From Bos javanicus (taxonomy: Eukaryota > Chordata > Mammalia > Artiodactyla > Bovidae), in the NCBI RefSeq assembly GCF_032452875.1, contig NC_083880.1, positions 58,540,829 to 58,604,828 of the forward strand: a stretch of DNA of 64,000 bases. The letters are read 5' to 3'. Below, piece by piece: positions 45,525 through 55,663 of this stretch. The notes beneath the pieces were generated by a model, which was not told the DNA's origin, searched no databases, and was given only the letters and a program-made list of their open reading frames with translations. The position numbers and the translations under genes were made by a program. Within the stretch, counting starts at the first letter, position 1. Each line of letters starts with the position of its first letter.

Positions 45525-46325
45525 AAATTTTGTCCCCCACCTCCAAATTCAAATATTGAGCCCCTAACCCACATAAAGAAGGCAGAGTGCTGAAGAATGA
45601 TGTTTTCAAACTGTGGTGCTAGAGAAGACTCCTGAGAGTCTCTTGGACAGCCAGGAGATCAAACCAGTCAAACCTAAAGGAAATTAACCCTGAAAACTTG
45701 GAAGGACTGATGCTGAAGCTGAAGCTCCAATACTTTGGCCACCTGATGCGAAGAGCCGACTCATTGGAAAAGACCCTGATGTTGGGAAGGCCTGAGGCAG
45801 GAGGAGAAGGGGATGACAGAGGATGAGAAGATTGGATGGCATCACCAACTCAATGGACATGAACTTGAGGAGAAGGTGAGGAGACGGTGAGGGACAGGGA
45901 AGCCTGATGTGCTGCAGTCCACGGGGTCACAAAGAACAGGACACGACTGAGCGACTGAACAACAACCCCTGAGATGAGGCCTTTGAAATGCAATTAGGTT
46001 TAGGTGAGATAGTGATTGTGGAGCCCCCAGGATGAGATTAGTGTCCTTATAACAAGAGACACCAGAGAACTCCCCCAAACTCCCACCTTGTGTTCTCTCT
46101 ACCTCTTTCTCTCTCACTCAATCTTCTGAGGACACAGGTGGAAAGCAGTCATGTGTCAGCCAAGAAGAGAGAGTTTTCACCAGAACACAACCAGGTCGGC
46201 ACACTGATCTCAGACTTCCAGCCTCCAGCACTGTGAGAAAACAAATTTCAGTTCTTTAAGCACCTCCTCCCCACCATTCTTTTGCATATTTTGTTATGGC
46301 AGCCCCAGAGGACAAGACATACAAA
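45525..46325 (+). mobile_element. ancient LTR-like mammalian repeat split by a BovB end
   Basis: The left part is 45525-45588 ('ggactaaattttgtccccca', 'aaattcaaatattgagcccc'). The right part is 45968-46325 ('gattagtgtccttataacaa', 'gacttccagcctccagcact', 'gttatggcagccccagagga'). The order of these words matches one well-known old mammalian interspersed repeat. I am sure it is one element but not of its family name. Confidence 0.6.
45589..45967 (+). mobile_element. BovB LINE 3' end fragment
   Basis: 5'-truncated BovB: 'ctccaatactttggccacct', 'ccgactcattggaaaagacc', 'gatggcatcaccaactcaat' and the end 'cgactgagcgactgaacaac'. It interrupts the older LTR-like repeat. Confidence 0.9.
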
Positions 46326-46625
46326 GCAATCCACATGTATTGTAGAAAAATATTAGAAAATATGGAATACAAATCATCTGTTTTGCTAAAAGATAATCCA
46401 TACTCTCTCTAGGCACTTTTCTGTGTTATATGTAATCACATGTATTTAAAAATGGAATCATACTCTAGTTTTATAAACATCTTTCTTTAATATAATATGA
46501 ACACTTTTCTCCATAAATCAGTTCTATATATCACATTTTTTCATATGTCCAGAACATTCTATTGTACAGATTTCCAAATTAACTGGTCCCCTTTGGTTGG
46601 ACATCTAGGTTTATAATTCCTTCAC
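46326..46625. repeat. old LINE-like AT-rich remnant
   Basis: 'aaaatggaatcatactctag' and 'ggttggacatctaggtttat' recall L1 3' region wording in reverse orientation. It is diverged and the boundaries are uncertain. Confidence 0.4.
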
Positions 46626-46627
46626 CT

Positions 46628-46679
46628 TTATATATATATAAAGATATATATATATATATCTTGCATATATATATGCAAG
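46628..46679. repeat. TA microsatellite with 20-bp palindrome
   Basis: Alternating TA tracts at 46628-46659, followed by the perfect palindrome CTTGCATATATATATGCAAG (46660-46679), directly before a truncated BovB end. Confidence 0.9.
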
Positions 46680-46988
46680 AAGATCAAACCAGTCAACCCT
46701 AAAGGAAATCAACCCTGAATATTCATTACAAGGACTGAAGCTGAAGCTCCAATACTTCGGCCGCCTGGTGTAGAGAGCCGACTCATTGGAAAAGACCCTG
46801 ATGCTGGGAAAGATGAGGGCAGGAAGAGAAAGGGGCAATAGAGGATGAGATGGTTGGATGGCATCACTAACTCAATGGACATGAGTTTGAGCAAGCTCTG
46901 GGAGATGGTGAAGGACAGGGAAGCCTTGGGTGCTACAGTCCATGGGGTTGCAAAGAGTCAGACACGACTGAGCGACTGAACAACAATA
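46680..46988 (+). mobile_element. BovB LINE 3' end fragment
   Basis: Starts abruptly at 'agatcaaaccagtcaaccct' and ends 'gactgagcgactgaacaaca'. It is similar to the copy at 45589-45967 but shorter at the 5' side. Confidence 0.9.
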
Positions 46989-47290
46989 CCTTTATAAACT
47001 AAATTGTGATGAATAGTTCATGCATACAATAGGGAATATTATCTCATCAGGGTAAAAGAAAGAAGCACCTAATATTAATGTTGTTACAGAACAGAGTGTT
47101 CCAAACTGAGGGTGAAAAAGCTGAGGCCACATACCAAGCATGTGGCAAAAGGGTTCTTGTCCTCTCCCTCTTCCTTCAAAAGTGCTTTCCATCCCTAGAT
47201 GCCCACCAAGTGGCCTTGAATCAGGTCCTCCAGTATTTTAGCTTTCTGTCTGATAATAATGTATGCTCTCATTAATTCTTTATATAATAA
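46989..47290. other. intergenic DNA, unclassified
   Basis: No gene is seen. The sequence beginning 'aaattgtgatgaatagttca' may continue the old LINE-like remnant interrupted by the BovB end. Confidence 0.4.
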
Positions 47291-47413
47291 GTGACCCAGG
47301 GACTTCCCTCGTGGGTCAGTGGTTAAAACTCTGACCTTCCACACAGGGTAGATAGATTCAATCCCTGGTCTGTGAACTGAGATCCTGCATGCCATGCAGG
47401 TGGCCAAAAACAA
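47291..47413 (+). repeat. CHR-type SINE
   Basis: Forward copy: 'gggacttccctcgtgggtca', 'gtggttaaaactctgacctt', 'attcaatccctggtctgtga'. This is an older cetartiodactyl tRNA-derived family, distinct from Bov-tA. Confidence 0.82.
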
Positions 47414-49373
47414 GTGACTCAAACCAACTGCCACTGTGTTCAGCAGAAGACGGAATTGTTGACTCTTGTAACTGGCTGGGAGCAGGGCTTAGACCAGGTC
47501 CAGATGTACACACCATGATGTTAGGAAGGTGTCTGTCTCCATCAAACTGGTCATCATCTCTCCCAATTTCTTTTTCAGGCAGATTATCCTCTCACTGCCT
47601 TTTCTCCAGATTCATTTCCTTACAGCTCTAAGTCAAGTGAGAAGAAATTTGTTCCCAATCTTCCATCATAAGTCCCGGAATAGAATCCTATTGGCTGGCT
47701 CAGGTCATGCACCGATCTCTCAGCCAATCACTGCAGTCACAAGAAGAGAGTGCTCTGATTGGCCTGGTTTGAGTTGTACGCCCTGCTCTGGCCCTGGAGC
47801 TGAGGTCAACTTACTCCCATCTTTTGTGGATGAGATGGGAGTGAGGGAATTCACCAAAGGAAAACTGGAGTGATTGTGTCAGAAGAAGGGGGCTGGGTGC
47901 TGGACAGTCGAAACCAGTAGGTGCCATTACACTGGACAAGTAAATGCATGAATAATGAAAAAAGAAAGCTTTTTATGAACATGGCAACATTCTTGCCTTG
48001 TGTGGTCCATGCTGTGTCCTTTGCACCAAGCTGGGGAAGGCAGCAGTGCCTGAACCAGCCCTGCCATTTTGACTGCTTGAAGTTGGTTTAGAGTTGATAT
48101 TTGTTGAAATTATTTCAGCATGTGTGTCTGGCTTCCTGTCTCAGTCGCAGGCATAGACGGAACGTTCAGAGTGAGGAAGAGTGTGTGAGCCAACGGGAGA
48201 GACAGAACACACAAGAAGTCTGTGCCAAACCAGCATCGCATTTTCTTTAACACTTTGTTCAGTTGTCCTGAAGTAAAAGAACTTTTTCTAAAAATAAAAC
48301 AAAATATTATAAAAGCTATACAATCAAATGATTTAGAGCAGATTATAGGTTTAAATGTGCAAATAAAATTTTAAAATAAATATCCATCCGTGTGTGTATG
48401 TGTGAATGGTGTGTGTGTGTATGTTCATGCCCATGTGTGTGATATGCCCCTCTCCCTCTCCACGTCCCTCCACCACCTGTCTCCCTCCCCTTCGTGCCCC
48501 CTCCTTGCCATGACTGATAACCCTGAAAGCAGAAGGCTGAAACTCTGATGTTCAGCTTATTAAAAGGCTTTTATTGAGCTCAAAATAATTAAATTTGTCT
48601 TTAAAAGCATCTAACTTGATCGAGTGAGCAAATGCAAAAATGAATTTTTAAAATTCATGGAGTTAGACTCCTGCCTGTTCTTTTCAGGCGTGACCAAATG
48701 CAGGGGAAGCTGCAAAGGATGGAGTCAGGGTCTGGCTCTATAATCATCTCATCTGCCCTTTGTCCCTTTCCAGTAGTTAACCCACTGGGGCCTCAGTCCC
48801 TAGAAAAGTGACTTGTCCAGAGAACTGTAGCAAATGCCACTGGTTTCCCCATCGTATGGAAAACTGCTTCACCAGTTCCATGTCTATCCACATGGGTCCA
48901 GCTTCCAGCCAGCGCTCCTCGGCCCTGGTGCCTGAGGCTTTCTGTGGTCCAGAAGCTTCTCTGCCCGCCATACTGCAGGCCAGATAGCCTGGGGGACTTA
49001 CACGGTTGTGAGCAGCCTCCTCCAGGGATGGGAGTGGAGGGTAAGCACGTCAGCTTCCCCACCTCTGTAGGGAACCCCAAGAAGATGCTCCCCATGTGCC
49101 CAGTATTCCTAATGCCCCCAAGTGTACCCAGGTGGCTTGCTTGTTGGCAACTGGTCCATTGTTCCCCTGCCCCAGGTTCCCACTGCCCTCCCAGGGTTTC
49201 TTGGCATCACCTCCCAAACAATTACTTGCATTCAACTCTGTGCCTCAGGGTGTGCTTCTGGGGCTCCCAGGCTCAGACAACAAATTGTAAAGTGCTGGCA
49301 AAAGACACCAAACTGTAATGTGAGGTCAGAGCACCTTGGCGAGACGGGTCCCCTGTGAAGAAGGCATGGACGG

Positions 49374-49408
<35 letters not shown>

Positions 49409-49619
49409 TGTGTGTCTGTGTTCAGGGCTCTGTGTGTCTGCTCAGGTGTGGACATACAGTCACCAAGTTTTGTTTTCAACCAGATATATCCAAAATACCA
49501 TTTCAACATGGAAAGAATGTAAAAACTGTTAATGAGAACACCAGTCTTAAATATCAGACTCTTGCCTACTAACGTGTCAGGGTTTTGCCCCTCTAAGGAC
49601 TTAGGACAGTGCTCAGCTC
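47414..49619. other. intergenic DNA, mostly unclassified
   Basis: A TG-rich patch lies at about 48390-48440. An AT-rich unique stretch at 48540-48690 ('cttttattgagctcaaaata') could be conserved. A TG microsatellite is listed separately. No gene is seen. Confidence 0.45.
49376..49431 (+). repeat. TG dinucleotide microsatellite
   Basis: An uninterrupted TG run of about 30 bases, then TGTGTC variants. Probably polymorphic. Confidence 0.95.
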
Positions 49620-51668
49620 ATATGGACACTATACAGTGGAAATGAGAAACAGATTTAAGGGACTAGATCTGATAGACAGAGTGCCTGATGAACCATGGAC
49701 GGAGGTTCATGACGTTGTACAGGAGACACGGATCAAGACCATCCCCATGGAAAAGAAATGCAAAAATGCAAAATGGCTGTCTGGGGAGGCCTTACAAATA
49801 GCTGTGAAAAGAAGAGAAGCAAAAAGCAAAGGAGAAAAGGAAAGATATATCCATCTGAATGCAGAGTTCCAAAGAATAGCAAGGAGAGATAAGAAAACTT
49901 TCTTCAGCAATCAATGCAAAGAAATAGAGGAAAACAACAGAATGGGAAAGATTAGAGATCTCTTCTAGAAAATTAGAGATACCAAGGGGACATTTCATGC
50001 AAAGATGGGTTCGATAAAGGACAGAAATGGTATGGACCTAACAGAAGCAGAAGATATTAAGAAGAGGTGGAAAGAATACACAGAAGAACTATACAAAAAA
50101 GATCTTCACGACCAAGATAATCACGATGGTGTGATCACTGACCTAGAGCCAGACATCCTGGAATGTGAAGTCAAGTGGGCCTTAGAAAACATCACTACGA
50201 ACAAAGCTAGTGGAGGTGATGGAATTCCAGTTGAGCTATTTCAAATCCTGAAAGATGATGCTGTGAAAGTGCTGCACTCAATATGCCAGCAAATTTGGAA
50301 AACTCAGCAGTGGCCACAGGACTGGAAAAAGTCAGTTTTCATTCCAATCCCAAAGAAAGGCAATGCCAAAGAATGCTCAAACTACCGCACAATTGCACTC
50401 ATCTCACACGCTAGTAAAGTAATGCTCAAAATTCTCCAAGCCAGGCTTCAGCAATATGTGAACCGTGAACTTCCTGATGTTCGGGCTGGTTTTAGAAAAG
50501 GCAGAGGAACCAGAGATCAAATTGCCAATATCCGCTGGATCATCGAAAAAGCAAGAGAGTTCCAGAAAAACATCTATTTCTGCTTTATTGACTATGCCAA
50601 AGCCTTTGACTGTGTGGATCACAATAAACTGTGGAAAATCCTGAAAGAGACGGGAATACCATCTGACCTACCTCTTGAGAAACCTGTATGCAGGTCAGGA
50701 AGCAACAGTTAGAACTGGACATGGAACAGACTGGTTCCAAATAAGAGAAAGAGTATGTCAAGGCTGTATATTGTCACCCTGCTTATTTAACTTATATGCA
50801 GAGTACATCATGAGAAATGCTGAGCTGGAAGAAGCACAAGCTGGAATCAAGATTGCCGGGAGAAATATCAATAACCTCAGATATACAGATGACACCACCC
50901 TTATGGCAGAAAGTGAAGAGGAACTAAAAAAGCCTCTTGATGAAAGTGAAATAGGAGAGTGAAAATGTTGGCTTAAAGTTCAACATTCAGAACACAAAGA
51001 TCATGGCATCTGGTCCCATCACTTCATGGAAAATAGATGGGGAAACAGGGAAACAGCGTCAGACTTTATTTTGAGGGGCTCCAAAATCACTGCAGATTGT
51101 GATTGCAGTCATGAAATTAAAAAACGCTTACTCCTTGGAAGGAAAGTTATGACCAACCTAGATAGCATATTGAAAAGCAGAGACATTACTTTGCCAACAA
51201 AGGTCCGTCTAGTCAAGGCTATGGTTTTTCCAGTAGTCATGTATGGATGTGAGAGTTGGACTGTGAAGAAACCTGAGCACTGAAGAATTGATGCTTTTGA
51301 ACTGTGGTGTTGGAGAAGACTCTTGAGAGTCCCTTGGACTGCAAAGAGATCCAACCAGTTCATCCTAAAGGAGATCAGTCCTGAGTGTTCATTGGAAGGA
51401 CTGATGCTAAAGCTGAAATTCCAATACTTTGGCCACCTCATGTGAAGAGTTGACTCATTGGAAAAGACCCTGATGCTGGGGGGGATTGGGGGCAGGAGGA
51501 GAAGGGGAAGACAGAGGATGAGATGGCTGGATGGCATCACCAACTCAACGAACATGAGTCTGAGTGAACTCCGGGAGTTGGTGATGGACAGGGAGGCCTG
51601 GCATGCTGTGATTCATGGGGTCACAAAGAGTCAGATACGACTGAGTGACTGAACTGAACTGAACTGAA
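49620..51668 (+). mobile_element. BovB LINE, 5'-truncated, decayed reverse transcriptase
   Basis: RTE-type retrotransposon that spread in ruminants and also supplies the 3' end shared with Bov-A SINEs. This copy lacks the endonuclease part. It starts in the linker (frame 49609-49968) and carries a reverse transcriptase region (50005-50712) with IPIPKKGNAKECSNYR and the palm motif YAKAFDCVDHNKLWKIL. After a frame break it resumes (50675-50962) with a YTDD box at about 50881 in place of the usual YADD. It then runs through further stops to the 3' end 'actgagtgactgaactgaac'. At least two frame breaks and several stops show that it is inactive. Confidence 0.95.
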
Positions 51669-51679
51669 GTGGGAAGTGA

Positions 51680-52055
51680 AATGTTTGGTTCCCCTCAATA
51701 AATTCATTTGTTGGAGCCCTACCCCACAACGTGATGGTGTTAGCAGGTGGAGACTTTTAGAGGTAATTAGGATTAAATGAGGTCATGAGGGGGTAGCTCC
51801 CACAATAGGATTGTCTTAAAAAAAAGCTATTCATTTCATGTATTTTTTTGACTTCTCTGTGTGGCATGCAGGATGTTACCTCCTCACAAGGGATCAAATC
51901 CATGCCCCGCCCCTACAGTGGAAGGCAGCATCTTAACTACTGGGCCACCAGGGAAATCCTGAGACTAGGGCCTTTATAATAGAAACACAAGAGAGCTTGC
52001 TCCACCTCCCTCCCTCCTGCTGAAGGCACATTGAGAAGATAGCATCTAAGAACCA
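51680..52055 (+). mobile_element. second copy of the ancient LTR-like repeat, split by a CHR SINE
   Basis: 'ttcatttgttggagccctac', 'gatggtgttagcaggtggag' and 'gaggtcatgagggggtagct' on the left, 'gggcctttataatagaaaca' on the right. It appears to be the same family as 45525-46325. The CHR SINE at 51835-51962 breaks it and a Bov-tA follows at 52058. Confidence 0.6.
51835..51962 (-). repeat. CHR-type SINE
   Basis: Reverse-oriented: 'tgtggcatgcaggatgttac', 'gggatcaaatccatgccccg', 'ctactgggccaccagggaaa'. Confidence 0.8.
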
Positions 52056-52057
52056 GG

Positions 52058-52270
52058 CTTCCCTGGTGGCTCAGATGGTAAAGAATCTGCCTGAAATTCA
52101 GGAGACCCAGGTTCTAATTCCTGGTTCGGGAAGATCCCCTGGCGGAGGAAATGACAACCCACTCCAGTATTCTTTTCTGGAGAATCCCATGGACAGAGGA
52201 GTCTGGTGGGCTACAGTCCATGGGCTTGCAAAGAGTCAGACATGACTGAGTGACTAACACTTCACTTCAC
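52058..52270 (+). repeat. Bov-tA SINE
   Basis: 'ggcttccctggtggctcaga' head to 'gagtgactaacacttcactt' end, full length. Confidence 0.95.
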
Positions 52271-52278
52271 TGTTTCAT

Positions 52279-52472
52279 GGGATGCTGGGGAAGACTAAAG
52301 GTAGGAGGAGAAGGAGGCGACAGAGGATGAGATGATTGGATGGCATCACCGATTCGATGGCCATGAGTTTAAGCAAACTCAGGGAGACAGTGAAGGACAG
52401 GGAGGCCTGGCATGCTGCAGACCATGGGGTCACAGAGTTGGACGCGACTTAGTGCCTGAACAAATACAACAA
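52279..52472 (+). mobile_element. BovB LINE 3' end fragment
   Basis: 'gggatgctggggaagactaa' to 'cgcgacttagtgcctgaaca', with an AC/AA tail. It lies right after the Bov-tA. Confidence 0.88.
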
Positions 52473-52603
52473 TAAGATAGCTAGAAGAATTGAAAAAAAT
52501 AGTGTAAAACACTGGAAATAAGGTCCATAATAAGCACTAATAAATCAGTTGCTATCCAGTTGCTAAGTCTTTTAAGAAACATCTTTGGGTCACATTGTAG
52601 AGT

Positions 52604-52820
52604 GTGGTTTAGTCACTAAGTCATGTTGACTCATGACCCTATGGACTATAGTCTGTTAAGAATTCTTTGTCTATGGGATTTTCCAGGCAAGAATACTGGA
52701 GTAGCTTGCCATTTCCTCCTCCAGGGGATCTTCCCAACCCATGGATGGAACGTGCCGCTCCTGAATTGGCAGGTGGATTCTTTACCGCAGGGCGGATTCT
52801 TGAGCCACCTGGAAATTTCA
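52604..52820 (-). repeat. Bov-tA SINE
   Basis: Reverse-oriented and diverged: 'gtttagtcactaagtcatgt', 'ggcaagaatactggagtagc', 'cttgagccacctggaaattt'. A small extra duplication of 'gattctt' near the head is visible. Confidence 0.9.
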
Positions 52821-53109
52821 ACTAAGCCGCCTTTAAAACAACACATTTTTAATTACTCATTCTTTTAAAAAACAATATTCTACCTGCATATTTTCCGCAT
52901 ATTCCTCCCATTTTTTTTAATGAAAAGAAGTCATGAATTAACATGTAAAAGATTCTGCCGTTGCCCCATCTTCCATCACATGCTTGACAACACCCCAGAG
53001 CACAACTCTCCTGGGGCCATGATCCCCCAAAGACCAGGAACCCTGGCCCTCATGGTCTGTCTCTCTGAATTTCTTCATTTTATTTTATTTTTTAAAGGTG
53101 AAGGCCTTT

Positions 53110-53252
53110 TTTAAAAATATATTTATTTATTTGGCTCTGCCGGGTCTTACTTATGGCATGTGGGACCTTATTTGCCCCAACAGGGACTGAACCCAGGTCC
53201 ACCTACATTGGGAGCATGGAATCTTAGCCACTGGACCACCAGGGAAGTCCCT
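53110..53252 (-). repeat. CHR-type SINE
   Basis: 'atttatttatttggctctgc', 'gcatgtgggaccttatttgc', 'agggactgaacccaggtcca', 'gccactggaccaccagggaa': a full reverse copy. Confidence 0.88.
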
Positions 53253-53983
53253 GCATTTCCCCATTTTATCTTCTAGGTATAGAAGTCTTAGTACCTCAGA
53301 CCTATAGATGCTTCAAGAGCCCATGAAAATGCTTGAGCTCCAAAATATGGGGGAAAACCTTGCAAAATCAGATGTTTGTTTAATTAAACATCTAGAAGAC
53401 ATAGCATTATGTCAGGTTCATTAATTGCTCCATTTAATCACCATAAAAATTTCAGGATACTTCATTATGTCTGAAACGAATTTATAGGTGAGATCTCTTC
53501 ATTGTGCAAGAATGCCCAAGAATACTGACCCCTTGGTGGAGGAGTTGTGGCCAATTATAATTAAATGAATTTCTTGTAGGCAAAGCATTTTAGAAGCAGC
53601 ATTATCAAAAAAATCTTTTGATTATAAACAAGTTAGATGATTATATACGAGTTAGATGTGAATTCATTTCAATCTATTTTGGGGGGATGTGGGGAAGGAC
53701 TTTCTAAAAAGAGTCAGGGCAGGGGGAAGAAGGGGAGAAGAGCCTGATACTGGCAAAGCCCCCTCCCCTGGACTCATACAGCCTCCTCAAGGTGGCAGCC
53801 CCCTCCCCTGCTGACCTCCTGCCAACACTCTCCAGCACCCAGGAGACCTCTCCAAATCCCCCACTCACCTTGGATGAACACCTTCCAGTGGGGCTTCTTC
53901 TGCCCTCAGGGAAAATCACAAGTTGCAAATCATAGCCTTCAATGCCCTGATCCCTGCCCACCCCGTGACTTGTGTTCTCCTGC
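53253..53983. other. intergenic DNA
   Basis: 53253-53690 is AT-rich and unclassified. 53860-53980 has wording like an old L2-type repeat ('caatgccctgatccctgccc'), with low certainty. No gene is seen. Confidence 0.4.
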
Positions 53984-55663
53984 TCAAGAGTCCGAACGCA
54001 GTACTTGGATTCAATCTCAAAAATGACAGAATGATCTCTGTTCATTTCCAAGGCAAACCATTCAATATCACAGTAATCCAAGTCTATGCCCCGGGCAATA
54101 ATGCTGAAGAAGCTGAAGTTGAATGGTTCTATGAAGACCTACAAGACTTTCTAGAACTAATGCCCAAAAAAGATGTTCTTTTCATTATAGGGGACTGGAA
54201 TGCAAAAGAGGGAAGTCAAGAGGGCCTTAGGAAACATCACTATGAACAAAGCTAGTGGAGGTGATGGAATTCCAGTCAAGCTATTTCAAATCCTGAAAGA
54301 TGATGCTGTGAAAGTGCTGCACTCAATATGCCAGCAAATTTGGAAAACTCAGTAGTGGCCACAGGACTGGAAAAGGTCAGTTTTCATTCCAATCCCAAAG
54401 AAAGGCAATGCCAAAGAATGCTAAAACTACCACACAATTACACTCACCTAACACAGCAAAGTAATGCTCAAAATTCTCCAAGTCAGGCTTCAACAGTATG
54501 TGAACCATGAACTTCCAGATGTTCAAGCTGGTTTTAGAAAAGGCAGAGGAACCAGAAATCAAATTGCCAACAGCCGTTGGATCATTGAAAAAGCTAGAGA
54601 GTTCCAGAAAAACATCTATTTGTGCTTTGTTGACTATGCCAAAGCCTTTGACTGTGTGGATCACAATAAACTGTGGAAAATTCTGAAAGAGATGGGAATA
54701 CCAGACCACCTGACCTGCCTCTTGATAAATCTGTATGCAGGTCAAGAAGCAACAGTTAGAACTGGACATGGAACAACAGACTGGTTTCAAATCGGGAAAG
54801 GAGTACGTCAAGGCTGTATATTGTCACCCTGCTTATTTAACTTATATGCAGAGTACATCATGCGAAATGCTGGGCTTGAAGAAGCACAAGCTGGAATCAA
54901 GATTGCCGGGAGAAATATCAAGTGAAGAAGAACTAAAGAGCCTCTTGATGAAAGTGAAAGAGGAAAGTGAAAAAGTTGGCTTAAAACTCAACATTCAGAA
55001 AACTGAGATCATGGAATCTGGTCCCATCACTTCAAGGCAAATAGGGAAACAGTGGAAACAGTGACAGATTTTATTTTGGGGGTCTCCAAAATCACTGCAG
55101 ATGGTGACTGCAGCCATGAAATTAAAAGACGCTTGCTCCTTGGAAGAAAGTTATGATCAACCTAGACAACTTCTTAAAAAGCAGAGACATTACTTTGCCA
55201 ACAAAGGTCCATCTAGTTGAAGCTATGGTTTTTCCAGTAGTCATGAATGGATGTGAGAGTTGGCCTATAAAGAAAGCTGAGTGCTGAAGAATTGATGCTT
55301 TTGAACTGTGGTGTTAGTTAGAAGAGCTCTTGACAGTTCCCTGGACAGCAAGGAGATCCAACCAGTCCATCCTAAAGGATGGATATTCATTGGAAGGACT
55401 GATGCTGTAGCTGAAACTCCAATACTTTGGCCACCTGATGTGAAAAACTGACTCATTTGAAAACACCCTGATGCTGGGAAAGATTAAAGGCTGGAGGAGA
55501 AGGGGACGACAGAGGATGAGATGGTTGGATGGCATCGCCGACTCAATGGACATGAGTTTGAGTAAATTCTAGGACAGGAGTGGACAGGGAGGCCTGGCAC
55601 GCTGCAGTCCATGGGGTTGCAAAGAGTCAGACACAACTGAGCGACTGAACTGAACTGAGCTGC
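53984..55663 (+). mobile_element. BovB LINE with internal deletion
   Basis: Starts inside the endonuclease domain with wording typical of BovB (frame 53923-54255, including FNITVIQVYAPGNNAEEAEV and FIIGDWNAK). At about 54210-54225 it jumps directly to the region before the reverse transcriptase ('aaacatcactatgaacaaag'). The palm motif VDYAKAFDCVDHNKLWKIL is in frame 54464-54925. The YADD region is missing because 'agaaatatcaagtgaagaag' skips it. The 3' end is 'cgactgaactgaactgagct'. It is inactive. Confidence 0.93.

Noticed and set aside
49609..51283. Reverse-transcriptase-like open frames that could be taken as a host gene or retron
   Set aside because: Order and wording match the BovB LINE, with frame breaks and the typical BovB 3' end.
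53704..54081. 125-residue - strand open frame
   Set aside because: It is antisense across the BovB 5' edge and a probable old repeat; no protein features.
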